This document shows positions 23,352-30,764 of a DNA stretch of 38,478 bases, piece after piece (positions within the stretch are counted from its first letter, which is position 1; every line of letters starts with the position of its first letter). The translations under genes and the position numbers were made by a program. The notes under the pieces were generated by a model, which saw nothing but the letters and a program-made list of their open reading frames with translations, made no database searches and was not told the DNA's origin. This DNA is from Alphaproteobacteria bacterium. Lineage in GTDB: Bacteria > Pseudomonadota > Alphaproteobacteria > Sphingomonadales > Sphingomonadaceae. The stretch is taken from the NCBI GenBank assembly GCA_019232625.1, contig JAFANP010000010.1:1-38478 (forward strand). Reading direction: 5' to 3'.

Positions 23352-25187
23352 ATGAGCCTCCGCAACGTGGCGATCATCGCGCACGTCGATCACGGCAAGA
23401 CGACCCTCGTCGACCAGCTGTTCCGCCAGTCCGGCACCTTCCGCGACAACCAGCGCGTGGAGGAGCGGGCGATGGACTCGAACGACCTCGAGAAGGAGCG
23501 GGGGATCACCATCCTCGCCAAGTGCACGTCGGTCGAGTGGGAGCATGACGGCGCCACCACCCACATCAACATCGTCGACACGCCCGGCCACGCCGATTTC
23601 GGCGCCGAGGTCGAGCGCATCCTCTCGATGGTCGACGGAGTCATCCTGCTCGTCGACGCCGCCGAGGGGCCGATGCCGCAGACCAAGTTCGTCACCGGCA
23701 AGGCGCTTGCGCTCGGCCTCCGCCCGATCGTCGTCGTCAACAAGATCGACCGCCCCGACGCCCGCCCGGCCGAGGTGCTCGACGAATGTTTCGAGCTGTT
23801 CCTGAGCCTCGACGCCACCGACGAGCAGCTCGACTTCCCGACCCTCTACGCCTCCGGCCGCGCCGGCTATGCAGGGCTCACCGACGACGTGCGCTCCGGC
23901 GACCTGGCGCCGCTCTTCCAGACCATCGTCGACCACGTGCCCGCCCCGGACGCCAATCCGGAAGGGCCGTTCCGGATGATCGGAGTCCTCCTCGACCGCG
24001 ATCCCTTCCTGGGCCGCATCCTCACCGGCCGCATCGAGAGCGGCCGGCTCGAGGTCAACGCGCCGATCAAGGCGCTCGACGTCGAGGGCCGGCAGGTCGA
24101 GGAAGGCCGCGCCACCAAGGTCTTCGCCTATCGCGGCCTGGAGCGCGTCGCGGTCGAGCGGGCGCAGGCGGGCGACATCGTCGCCATCGCCGGCCTCACC
24201 AAGGCGACCGTCTCCAACACCATCTGCGAGCCGGCGGTGACCCGCGCCATCGCCGCCCGCCCGATCGATCCGCCGACGCTGGCGATGAGCTTCGCCGTCA
24301 ACGACAGCCCCTATGCGGGCCGCGACGGCGACAAGGTGCAGAGCCGCGTGATCCGCGACCGTCTGGAGCGCGAGGCGGAGGGCAATGTCGCCATCCGAAT
24401 CACCGAGAGCGCCGACAAGGACGCCTTCGAGGTCGCCGGCCGCGGCGAGCTCCAGCTCGGCGTGCTCATCGAGACGATGCGCCGCGAGGGCTTCGAGCTG
24501 TCGATCAGCCGCCCCCGAGTCCTCTTTCGCGACGGGCCGAACGGCGGCCGCGAGGAGCCTTACGAGACGGTCGTCGTCGACGTCGACGACGAATATGCCG
24601 GCACGGTCGTCGAGAAAATGGCTCAGCGCAAGGGCGAGATGACCGACATGCGCCCGTCGGGCGGCGGCAAGACCCGCCTCACGTTCAGCGCGCCGAGCCG
24701 CGGCCTCATCGGCTATCACGGCGAGTTCCTCTCCGACACGCGCGGCACCGGCATCATGAACCGGCTGTTCGAGAAATACGGCCCGTGGAAGGGGCCGATC
24801 CAGGGCCGCCAGAACGGCGTCCTCATCTCGATGGAGCAGGGCGACGCCGTCGCCTATGCGCTGAACGCGCTTGAGGAGCGCGGCATCCTCTTCATCGCCC
24901 CGGGCGAGAAGCTCTATGAAGGGATGATCATCGGCGAGAACGCCAAGCCGCAGGACCTCGAGGTCAATCCCTTGAAGTCCAAGCAGCTCACCAACTTCCG
25001 CGCCTCGGGCGGCAAGGACGACGCTATCCGCCTCACGCCGCCCAAGCGCATGACGCTCGAGCAGGCGATCGCCTACATCCAGGACGACGAGCTGGTCGAA
25101 GTGACGCCGCGCAGCATCCGGCTGCGCAAGCGCTATCTCGATCCCCACGAGCGCAAGCGCCAGAGCCGCAAGGCGGAAGCCGCCTGA
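23352..25187 (+). CDS. typA: Translational GTPase TypA/BipA
   Basis: A ribosome-associated GTPase of 611 residues that assists 50S assembly and growth under stress such as low temperature. The G1 motif is AHVDHGKTT (residues 10-18), G3 is DTPGH (76-80) and G4 is NKID (130-133). A beta-barrel domain 2, two EF-G-like alpha/beta domains (GRGELQLGVLIETMRREGFEL) and the BipA-specific C-terminal domain (SGGKDDAIRLTPP, DDELVEVTPRSIRLRK) follow. The length is normal for the family. The ATG at 23352 is preceded by CAGGAA. A GC-rich hairpin follows the stop codon. Confidence 0.98.
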   Translation: MSLRNVAIIAHVDHGKTTLVDQLFRQSGTFRDNQRVEERAMDSNDLEKERGITILAKCTSVEWEHDGATTHINIVDTPGHADFGAEVERILSMVDGVILLVDAAEGPMPQTKFVTGKALALGLRPIVVVNKIDRPDARPAEVLDECFELFLSLDATDEQLDFPTLYASGRAGYAGLTDDVRSGDLAPLFQTIVDHVPAPDANPEGPFRMIGVLLDRDPFLGRILTGRIESGRLEVNAPIKALDVEGRQVEEGRATKVFAYRGLERVAVERAQAGDIVAIAGLTKATVSNTICEPAVTRAIAARPIDPPTLAMSFAVNDSPYAGRDGDKVQSRVIRDRLEREAEGNVAIRITESADKDAFEVAGRGELQLGVLIETMRREGFELSISRPRVLFRDGPNGGREEPYETVVVDVDDEYAGTVVEKMAQRKGEMTDMRPSGGGKTRLTFSAPSRGLIGYHGEFLSDTRGTGIMNRLFEKYGPWKGPIQGRQNGVLISMEQGDAVAYALNALEERGILFIAPGEKLYEGMIIGENAKPQDLEVNPLKSKQLTNFRASGGKDDAIRLTPPKRMTLEQAIAYIQDDELVEVTPRSIRLRKRYLDPHERKRQSRKAEAA

Positions 25188-25198
25188 CCCGCGCAAAA

Positions 25199-25299
25199 AT
25201 CCTCCCCTGCCCCGGCAGGGGAGGGGGACCGCCCGAAGGGTGGTGGAGGGGCTTTCCCCAAACGATCGCCCATCCCCCTCGCGGGGAGAACCCCTCCGC
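25199..25299. repeat. CCTCCCC/GGGGAGG repeat with terminator-like hairpin after typA
   Basis: CCTCCCCTGCC and GGCAGGGGAGG (25201-25224) form a near-perfect hairpin 13 bp after the typA stop. The element continues with GGGGACCGCCCGAAGGGTGG and ATCCCCCTCGCGGGGAGAA, a degenerate copy of the family at 6743 and 37287. It may stop typA transcription although no T tract follows. Confidence 0.7.
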
Positions 25300-25328
25300 G
25301 CGCCCCCTCGACCCAAACTGAATATCGA

Positions 25329-25380
25329 ATATCGATATAACCCTTGACCCGCATCGATAATCGCCATATCGTTTATCGAT
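25329..25380 (+). promoter_or_regulatory. Phased triple ATCGAT operator
   Basis: ATCGAT occurs at 25331-25336, 25353-25358 and 25375-25380, exactly 22 bp apart. The first is within the perfect 10-bp palindrome ATATCGATAT (25329-25338). The others read GCATCGATAATC and TTATCGATTAGT. The sites lie upstream of, between and downstream of the -35/-10 boxes. They are good candidates for the binding sites of the small HTH regulator encoded at 25923-26180 (autoregulation), which is inference. Confidence 0.6.
25344..25372 (+). promoter_or_regulatory. Candidate sigma-70-type promoter of the DUF2975-HTH operon
   Basis: The -35 box TTGACC (25344-25349) and the -10 box TATCGT (25367-25372) are separated by 17 bp in an AT-rich island within otherwise very GC-rich DNA. 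Transcription would start near 25379, about 20 bp before the ATG at 25400; GGGGAGAG lies just before that ATG. Confidence 0.6.
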
Positions 25381-25399
25381 TAGTCACGGGGAGAGCGTC

Positions 25400-25921
25400 A
25401 TGGCCCGATCGGATTCAGCCGCATTGCGCCTGGCTTCAGGCGTTCTTCGGCTCCTCATCGTCCTCAACTGGCTGATGGGGGCGGCGATCCTCGTCCTGCT
25501 TCTGGTCGTGCCCAACGAGCGCTGGATCATGTCGGCGCTGGATCTCGTGCCTTCGCCCGAGGCGCGCAGGGTGGTGATGGGCCTTCGCGCCGTCGCGGCG
25601 ATCGGTCTCGTCGGAGTCCCCATCAATTACCTCGTCCTCGCGCGGCTGCTGGCGATGGTTCGCACGGTCAGCCTCGGCGATCCGTTCGACGCCGCCAACG
25701 CGTCGCGCCTTCGGACCATCGCCTGGGCGCTGCTCGCGCTCCAGCTTATGAGCCTCGTCGTCGGCGCGATCGCCAGGGCGGTCTCGACGCCGGCCCACCC
25801 CGTCCACCTGGACGCCGGCTTCTCGATAAACGGCTGGCTCGCCGTGCTCCTCACCTTCGTGCTCGCCCGCGTCTTCGCGGAAGGCGCGACGATGCGCGAC
25901 GACCTCGCCGGGACGGTCTGA
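25400..25921 (+). CDS. DUF2975 family membrane protein
   Basis: A 173-residue inner-membrane protein with about four transmembrane helices, matching the DUF2975 layout. It has an N-terminal helix (LLIVLNWLMGAAILVLLLVV), a loop, a second helix, the conserved GDPFDAANASRLRTIAWALLALQL segment and a last helix with GWLAVLLTFVLARVFAEG followed by MRDDLAGTV. The end of DUF2975 proteins typically reads like this, just before a partner Cro/CI-type regulator gene, and the same partner is present here 1 bp downstream. Function is unknown; the pair is suspected to be an envelope or stress-responsive module. It is first in the operon behind the promoter at 25344. Confidence 0.88.
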   Translation: MARSDSAALRLASGVLRLLIVLNWLMGAAILVLLLVVPNERWIMSALDLVPSPEARRVVMGLRAVAAIGLVGVPINYLVLARLLAMVRTVSLGDPFDAANASRLRTIAWALLALQLMSLVVGAIARAVSTPAHPVHLDAGFSINGWLAVLLTFVLARVFAEGATMRDDLAGTV

Positions 25922-25922
25922 C

Positions 25923-26180
25923 ATGCCTATCGCCGTCAAGCTCGACGACCGGCTGCACGAGCGGCGGATGACGCTGACCGAGCTTGCCGAGCGGGTGGGC
26001 ATCACGATCGTCAACCTCTCCGTCCTGAAGACGGGCAAGGCGCGGGCGATCCGCTTCTCCACGCTCGAGGCGATCTGCGCCGCCTTGGCCTGCCAGCCGG
26101 GCGACATATTGGAGTTCGTCCCCGAGGCCGGAGACGGCGAGAGGTCCGTTCCCGACGATCCGGGGAGCGTCGCGGCATGA
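25923..26180 (+). CDS. Small Cro/CI-type HTH regulator (YozG-like)
   Basis: An 85-residue DNA-binding protein. The helix-turn-helix runs from MTLTELAERVGITIVNLSVLKTG to ARAIRFSTLEAICAALACQPGDILEF, the standard XRE/Cro fold of YozG-like regulators that accompany DUF2975 genes. It has no sensor domain, so it probably acts as an autorepressor whose activity is set by its membrane partner or by level. Its ATG is 1 bp after the DUF2975 stop and its TGA overlaps the next ATG (ATGA). The three ATCGAT sites ahead of the operon are candidate targets. Confidence 0.92.
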   Translation: MPIAVKLDDRLHERRMTLTELAERVGITIVNLSVLKTGKARAIRFSTLEAICAALACQPGDILEFVPEAGDGERSVPDDPGSVAA

Positions 26181-26899
26181 ACCCCCTCCTCGGGATCCAC
26201 ATCGGCGCTGGGCTTCTCGCCCTCCTCGCCGGAGCCGCCGCGCTGGTCGCGGCCAAGGGGAGGCGGCTCCACGCCCGCGCCGGTACCGCCTTCTGCGCGT
26301 CCATGCTGGTTCTCGGCGTCACCGCCGCTATCCTGGAGCCGCTCCGGACGCCGCCCGGCTCCCCCATGAGCGGGGCGTTCGTCTGCTATTTCGTGGCCAC
26401 GTCCTGGGTCGCCGCCCGCCGACGCGACGGCACGACCGGCCGGTTCGAGATGGGCGCCTGCGTCGCCGCCCTCGGCCTCGCCGCCCTGATGGCCTGGGGC
26501 GGCTTCACCGGCAGCACGACGCCCGCCGGCCGCGGCCCGGTCTTCGCGCTCGCCGGGCTCTGCCTGCTCGCCGGACTGCTGGACCTCAATGCCGTCCTGC
26601 GCCGGAAGCTGACCCCGACCCAGCGCGTCTCGCGTCACCTTTGGCGGATGTGCTTCGCCTTCTTCATCGCCACCGGGTCGTTCTTCCTCGGTCAGCAGCA
26701 GGTCCTGCCCCGCGGGGTGCGCGGCTCGCCGCTGCTCTTCGTCCTCGCCTTCGCGCCGTTCGCGGTGATGCTTTTCTGGCTCGCCCGGCTGCGGCTCTCG
26801 AAGCGGCTGCGCGGAGAACATGCCGCGTTCGGCGGAGGGCCGGCCGCGCCGCCGCCCGGACGCGGCGATCGTCGCCGGCGGCTCGCCCCCGGCCCTTGA
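26177..26899 (+). CDS. DUF2306-like multi-pass membrane protein
   Basis: A 240-residue membrane protein with about six hydrophobic helices. It begins NPLLGIHIGAGLLALLAGA with a helix-embedded histidine, and has LHARAGTAFCASMLVLGV and a later HLWRMCFAFFIATGSFFLGQ. This pattern of buried His and HxRxG loops resembles the DUF2306 group. The last 30 residues are Pro/Arg-rich and probably disordered. The ATG overlaps the HTH stop by 4 nt, so it is translationally coupled and presumably under the same ATCGAT-associated control. Function is unknown. Confidence 0.75.
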   Translation: MNPLLGIHIGAGLLALLAGAAALVAAKGRRLHARAGTAFCASMLVLGVTAAILEPLRTPPGSPMSGAFVCYFVATSWVAARRRDGTTGRFEMGACVAALGLAALMAWGGFTGSTTPAGRGPVFALAGLCLLAGLLDLNAVLRRKLTPTQRVSRHLWRMCFAFFIATGSFFLGQQQVLPRGVRGSPLLFVLAFAPFAVMLFWLARLRLSKRLRGEHAAFGGGPAAPPPGRGDRRRRLAPGP

Positions 26900-26934
26900 G
26901 ACTGGCGCAGCCCCGCTCGACAAGGAGTCTCGAA

Positions 26935-27393
26935 ATGTCCGCAGCCGCTTCCGCTTCCGCTTCCGATCCCTCTTCCCGCCTCGCGGCCGCCGGCGCCGAA
27001 GGCGAGGTGTCGCTCCTCCGGCTCTACGTCCTGCGCGCCACCTACCTTCTTCTCGTCGTCGGCGTGGGGGCGATGATCCTGCCCGCGCTGATCGATCACG
27101 AGCCGACGGCGCGGGGCGTCATCCCCAGCCTGCTCGGCGGGGTGTGGCTGCTCGCCTTCATCGGCCTCCGGCACCCGCTGCGGATGATTCCCGTTCTGTT
27201 GTTCGAGCTTGCCTGGAAGACCCTCTGGCTGCTCGCCTTCGGCCTGCCGCAATGGTCGTCCGGGCAGGTGCCGCCCACATTCGCCGAGGACGTCTTCAAC
27301 ATCGGCCTCGGCGTCGTCCTGATGCCGATCGTCATCCCCTGGGGCTATGTCTGGCGCCATTATGTGAAGGCGCCGGCGGACCGCTGGAGGTGA
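26935..27393 (+). CDS. Four-helix membrane protein of unknown function
   Basis: A 152-residue protein with a Ser/Ala-rich N-terminus and four predicted membrane segments (YVLRATYLLLVVGVGAMILP; VIPSLLGGVWLLAFIGL; IPVLLFELAWKTLWLLAFGLP; FNIGLGVVLMPIVIPWGYVW). AGGAG is well placed before the ATG at 26935. It lies 35 bp after the DUF2306-like gene and is probably the last gene of the same operon. No family is certain, though similar short proteins are common in alphaproteobacteria. Confidence 0.75.
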   Translation: MSAAASASASDPSSRLAAAGAEGEVSLLRLYVLRATYLLLVVGVGAMILPALIDHEPTARGVIPSLLGGVWLLAFIGLRHPLRMIPVLLFELAWKTLWLLAFGLPQWSSGQVPPTFAEDVFNIGLGVVLMPIVIPWGYVWRHYVKAPADRWR

Positions 27394-27448
27394 CGCCGCC
27401 GTCGACCGGAGACGCCGGAGCGTTGGGGACCATGTCGAATCCCTTCCA

Positions 27449-27567
27449 CCGTTCGCCCTGAGCCTGTCGAAGCCTGTCCTGAGCGACGCCGCAGGCGGCG
27501 TCGAAGGGGGCTCTTCTTCTTGTCTCTCAAAAGCAAGGGAGGGCTTCGACAAGCTCAGCCCGAACGG
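27449..27567. repeat. TTCGGGCTGAGCCTGTCGAA-type inverted repeat, copy 2
   Basis: The left arm ccgttcgccctgagcctgtc and the right arm gggcttcgacaagctcagcc (then cgaacgg) flank a spacer that itself contains the short palindromic gacgccgcaggcggcgtc and a T/C-rich run. It is the longest of the three copies. Confidence 0.8.
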
Positions 27568-27743
27568 AAATCGCGTCGATCCAAGCGCCCGCTGCGCTAG
27601 GACAGTCGCCGGCGCTGCGCCTCCTCGGCGCGCAGAGGTTCATCCGGCCCGGCCGGCCCGTGGAGCTTCGCCGGCCTCGCCCGGCCGGTCGGAGCCGGAC
27701 GAACGGCGCGCTCCCGGAGTTCGTCCCGCTCAAGCCGAGACAC

Positions 27744-27819
27744 CGTTCGGGCTGAGCCTGTCGAAGCCCCTTTCCTTGTCCGCCCTGGAGGGAGGAAAGG
27801 GCGAGCGCAGCCCGAACGG
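27744..27819. repeat. TTCGGGCTGAGCCTGTCGAA-type inverted repeat, copy 3
   Basis: The left arm ccgttcgggctgagcctgtc is intact; the right arm is reduced to gcgagcgcagcccgaacgg. It ends 10 bp before the 3' end of the minus-strand lipoprotein gene and may serve as its terminator region. Confidence 0.75.
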
Positions 27820-27829
27820 GGACGGACCC

Positions 27830-28114
27830 CTAGATTCCGTTGGCGAGATTGGTGTCGGCGTCGTGCGTCGTCGCATCCTTCATCATCGCGTTCTGGGTCG
27901 CCGCGTCGACCGAGCCGTTGGCGCCGGCCGCGGCCGCGCCGTTCATCGCGTCGCTTGTCGCGCTATTGTCGCCCATCATCATGTTCGCGTCGAGCGCGCC
28001 GTTGTCGAGCGTCATGTTGTCGGCGCCCATCGCGTTGGAGTCGTTGGCGTCGCCGCCGCCGCGTCCGCAGGCGGCCAGCGCGAGCACGGCACCGGCCAGC
28101 AAGATCATGCGCAT
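27830..28114 (-). CDS. Small Asn/Asp/Met/Ala-rich lipoprotein
   Basis: A 94-residue lipoprotein. The start ATG at 28114 has GAGGA upstream; an in-frame ATG at 28132 would add six polar residues before the signal. The signal RMILLAGAVLALAAC ends in a lipobox (LAAC). The mature part is low complexity: DANDSNAMGADNMTLDNGALDANMMMGDN, read in blocks of Asn, Asp, Met and Ala, with no catalytic motif. Similar Asn/Met-rich lipoproteins are common in sphingomonads and have no known function. It is divergent from the metallo-beta-lactamase gene. Confidence 0.7.
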   Translation of the reverse strand: MRMILLAGAVLALAACGRGGGDANDSNAMGADNMTLDNGALDANMMMGDNSATSDAMNGAAAAGANGSVDAATQNAMMKDATTHDADTNLANGI

Positions 28115-28426
28115 AGCTTTTCCTCTCATCATCTGTGTCGTGACCGCTCTTGCGGCGGCTAAGCCGCGTCAACGGTTCTCCCCCCACTTGGCTCCTTGCG
28201 GCCCTCAGGCCCGCCGTCGCTCCCGTTTCCGGCCGGACGATGACGGGCCGCCTCGCCCGTCCCGGGGGCCCGGCCTCGCCTCATCCGGCGAAGGCCGGGA
28301 CCCTCGATCCGGCTCGACGGCGACCTTCGCCGAGCCGAGGCGACTGGCAACCATTCCAGATCATTCTCGGCTCGACCCCCCGGTCGCAGGAGATAAGGTG
28401 ACGATGGAACGGGGACGGGAAGAAGC
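28115..28426. promoter_or_regulatory. Divergent intergenic region with repeat core and possible leader ORF
   Basis: It contains a tcatccggcgaaggccggga repeat core at 28281-28300. A possible 11-codon leader frame (28404-28439, MERGREEACRS) has AGGAG and AAGGTG upstream of its ATG, and its stop lies 10 nt inside the following metallo-beta-lactamase gene. No promoter boxes could be fixed with confidence. Confidence 0.35.
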
Positions 28427-29731
28427 ATGCCGCTCATAAACACACGGGTGCAATGGGCGGTGGGGCAGGGCTTCTTTCATTCGGCCGCTTTGATCGAGGA
28501 CGACGAGCTCCGGCTCAGATACGTATATGATTGCGGAGCGAAGGCGCTCTACGAGGAGGCGCGTTCCAACCGCGTCGACGAGCTTGTCGTCAGCGTGGGC
28601 CGGGGGGAGCGCCTCGACCTGCTCTTCCTTTCGCACGTCCATGAGGATCACGTGAACGGCGTCGAGCAGCTGCTCGACGGGACGACCGGTTTGCAGGTCG
28701 ACACGATCGTTCTCCCGCTTCTGGGAGTCGAGGATCGGCTGATCGCTTTCGCTCGCAGCGTCAGTGAAGACCCTGCGGCCGCCGGGAACGGCTTTTACCG
28801 GGATCTCGTCGCGGACCCGATCGGGACGCTCTCACGCTTCAATCCTCGGCAGATATTGCTTGTTCGTTCGGGCGGTCCGGATGGCGGCGCTCCCGGCAGC
28901 GACGACCGGCCCGTAGGCAGGCCCGACGGCGGCGGAGAAATCTCCGGTCTTCGCGACGACAAGGGAAGAGCAAGCTGGAAGCTGGTCGGCCGGGGCGACG
29001 TCCAGCAGGTGGCCGCCACGCAACTTGGCGCGAGCGCGGACACCGCCGCGCGGGTCGCGGTGATCGACGACAGCCTGGCGCTCGCAACGTCGAGCCGCGA
29101 CGACGCCCATCTTTGGCTTTTCGCGCCGTTCGTCGACCCCCTGGTCGAGGACGCGCGCGATGAGTTTCTCGAAGCGCTGGCGGACTCGCTGAAGATGAGC
29201 ATCGGCAGCCTGCAGGTTTGGCTGAAGGACGTTGTCAACGTTGAAGATCTCGTCGTGAACCACGTCGGTAAGCTGAAGTCGGCCTACACTGTCATCACCG
29301 CCAATCTCAACATCACCACGATGAGCCTGTATTCCGGGCCGGAGCGCCCCATGGGCGACGAAGCACGTTGGCAGCGTGCTCGCTTCGGGAAATGGGTGGT
29401 GCAGGGAGGCGAGGACGTGGCGTGGCTAGGCACTGGCGACGCCGCCCTGAAGCAGAAATCCAGACGCACCGCCTTCCTCGATCATTACGACCTGCTCCTG
29501 CGGCAGGTGATCACTCTCACCATGCCTCATCACGGTTCAGACCATAATTTCCACGTTGAGTTGCTGGACCGGATAGAGCCGAGCTTCTGCATCGCTGCGG
29601 CCGACAAGTTCCTGGATTGGAAGCACCCTGGGCCGCATGCCGCCCAGTCCGTTGCCTCCACCGGGCGCTTCCTTTCCGTCGTCACCTCGAATCCCCTCTC
29701 GACTGTCGTGGAGACGGTCCGGATCGGATGA
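28427..29731 (+). CDS. Stand-alone ComEC-like metallo-beta-lactamase-fold hydrolase
   Basis: A 434-residue cytoplasmic protein with no signal peptide. The metal-binding signature HVHEDH is at residues 70-75 after LDLLFLS, and a second metal motif, TMPHHGSDHNF, has its His pair at 368-369. It is followed by CIAAADKFLDWKHPGPH. The HHGSDH and KHP elements are typical of ComEC/Rec2-type hydrolases that act on nucleic acids or nucleotides, but there are no membrane segments. Residues about 147-195 are a Gly/Asp-rich linker and residues 225-300 a mainly helical insert. Its codon use is less GC-extreme than that of its neighbours, it sits alone between repeat-rich gaps, and no partner gene is evident, so lateral acquisition is possible. 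The substrate is unknown. Confidence 0.8.
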   Translation: MPLINTRVQWAVGQGFFHSAALIEDDELRLRYVYDCGAKALYEEARSNRVDELVVSVGRGERLDLLFLSHVHEDHVNGVEQLLDGTTGLQVDTIVLPLLGVEDRLIAFARSVSEDPAAAGNGFYRDLVADPIGTLSRFNPRQILLVRSGGPDGGAPGSDDRPVGRPDGGGEISGLRDDKGRASWKLVGRGDVQQVAATQLGASADTAARVAVIDDSLALATSSRDDAHLWLFAPFVDPLVEDARDEFLEALADSLKMSIGSLQVWLKDVVNVEDLVVNHVGKLKSAYTVITANLNITTMSLYSGPERPMGDEARWQRARFGKWVVQGGEDVAWLGTGDAALKQKSRRTAFLDHYDLLLRQVITLTMPHHGSDHNFHVELLDRIEPSFCIAAADKFLDWKHPGPHAAQSVASTGRFLSVVTSNPLSTVVETVRIG

Positions 29732-30107
29732 CCCGCGCAGGGGATCGGTGCCACGCGCCTGAGGGATCGGTCCTTGAACGGTCCTCGACCGAAGCCTCGA
29801 TCGCAAGGCCCTGCCGTGATCCCACAGGCGCCGGCGGCGAAACCCGCCTGGGGCTTGTCCAAGGCAAGAACAAAGGAGCAACAATCCGATACCGTCCCGT
29901 TTCCACACGTGGCATGACCGGAAGGGTCCGCCGCGACTCGGCGGCGCAAGGAGGGAAGATGGCATTCCTGCCGCCGCGGCGACGGCGACGGCTCGGGGCT
30001 CCGGCCGAGCCCTTTTTCTGCACCGCATCTCCACATCGCGCGGACCAGGGCTGCAATCCGGCATGGCACAGGAAGCGGGCAGGAGAGTGGCGCAGGGAGA
30101 CGGGACG
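29732..30107 (+). other. Intergenic region after the metallo-beta-lactamase gene
   Basis: No recognisable gene or repeat family fills these 376 bases. They contain gatcggtgccacgcg/gatcggtccttgaacgg-like short repeats near 29745-29785. A strong Shine-Dalgarno (AAGGAGG, about 29950) precedes a possible small ORF (29959-30111, listed separately). The long minus-strand frame across this region is antisense to the hydrolase end and not credible. Confidence 0.4.
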
Positions 30108-30111
30108 ATGA
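29959..30111 (+). CDS. Possible small Arg-rich ORF coupled to the next gene
   Basis: A 50-codon frame starts at ATG 29959, directly after AAGGAGGGAAG, and ends in a TGA that overlaps the ATG of the following membrane protein gene (ATGA at 30108-30111). The product would be MAFLPPRRRRRLGAPAEP followed by a Cys-containing basic tail. It has no recognisable domain. The good ribosome binding site and exact stop-start overlap are the only support; it may be a leader peptide or chance. Confidence 0.25.
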   Translation: MAFLPPRRRRRLGAPAEPFFCTASPHRADQGCNPAWHRKRAGEWRRETGR

Positions 30112-30665
30112 GCGACCAAGCGGAGCGGCGCGGGGAATGGCGGCCGGGCGGCGTGCGGCCGGCGATGTGGGGCGGGCTCGCGCTCCTGCTCGCCTTGCCG
30201 GGGGCGGCGATGGGGCTGCACGCCGAGGGCGTGGTGTGGACGGCCTCCGACTTCGCGGTGATGGGCGCGCTGCTCGGCAGCGTCGGGCTTGGGATCGAGC
30301 TCGTCGTTCGCGCCTCCCCCAGCCTCGCCTGGCGGGCGGGCGCCGTCGCGGCGGTGCTGGCCGCCTTCCTCACCGTCTGGGTGAACCTCGCCGTCGGCAT
30401 GATCGGCAGCGAGGACAATCCGTACAATCTGGTTTTCGTCGGCGTCGTCTTTCTCGCCGTGGCCGGGGCGGTCCTGGCTCGCCTGCGCGCGGCCGGCATG
30501 GCAAAGGCGATGGCGGCCGCCGCGGCCGCGCAGGCGGCGGCGGGCGCGCTGGGCTTCACGGCCGACGCGCGCGGCGCCCTTTTCTCCATCCTGTTCGCCG
30601 GCGCGTGGCTGCTCGCCGCCGGCTTGTTCCACCTCGCGGCGGGAGGGGGGCGGGCCGCGGTTTGA
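30108..30665 (+). CDS. Multi-pass membrane protein of unknown function
   Basis: A 185-residue protein with about five membrane helices (AMWGGLALLLALPGAAMGL; VMGALLGSVGLGIELVV; AGAVAAVLAAFLTVWVNLAVG; LVFVGVVFLAVAGAVLA; and two C-terminal helices). The loop WVNLAVGMIGSEDNPYN looks conserved, as in small alphaproteobacterial membrane proteins annotated only as hypothetical. The ATG at 30108 has GGGAG at 8 nt; an in-frame ATG at 30063 lacks a site. It is convergent with the DUF3828-like gene. Confidence 0.75.
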   Translation: MSDQAERRGEWRPGGVRPAMWGGLALLLALPGAAMGLHAEGVVWTASDFAVMGALLGSVGLGIELVVRASPSLAWRAGAVAAVLAAFLTVWVNLAVGMIGSEDNPYNLVFVGVVFLAVAGAVLARLRAAGMAKAMAAAAAAQAAAGALGFTADARGALFSILFAGAWLLAAGLFHLAAGGGRAAV

Positions 30666-30705
30666 GGTGCGGGGGAAAGGAATTTTTAGTTTCTTATGGA
30701 AGCCG

Positions 30706-30732
30706 GACTTTCCGTACCTTTCGAACTTTTCG
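30706..30732. repeat. Three tandem 9-bp units
   Basis: gactttccg, tacctttcg and aacttttcg follow one another, a degenerate 9-bp tandem (consensus NACTTTTCG) in an AT-richer island (about 30680-30735) between two convergent genes. Confidence 0.5.
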
Positions 30733-30764
30733 AGCTTCGCCTCGGCCGCCCCGGGGCGGCGCGG

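Larger units (their letters stand above)
27394..27829. other. Repeat-rich intergenic region
   Basis: No gene is visible in these 436 bases. The region holds two copies of the TTCGGGCTGAGCCTGTCGAA-type inverted repeat (listed separately) and, between them at about 27600-27725, a GC-rich stretch with short inverted blocks (gacagtcgccggcg, cggcccggccggcccg). It separates the end of the DUF2975 operon from a convergent lipoprotein gene. Confidence 0.6.
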
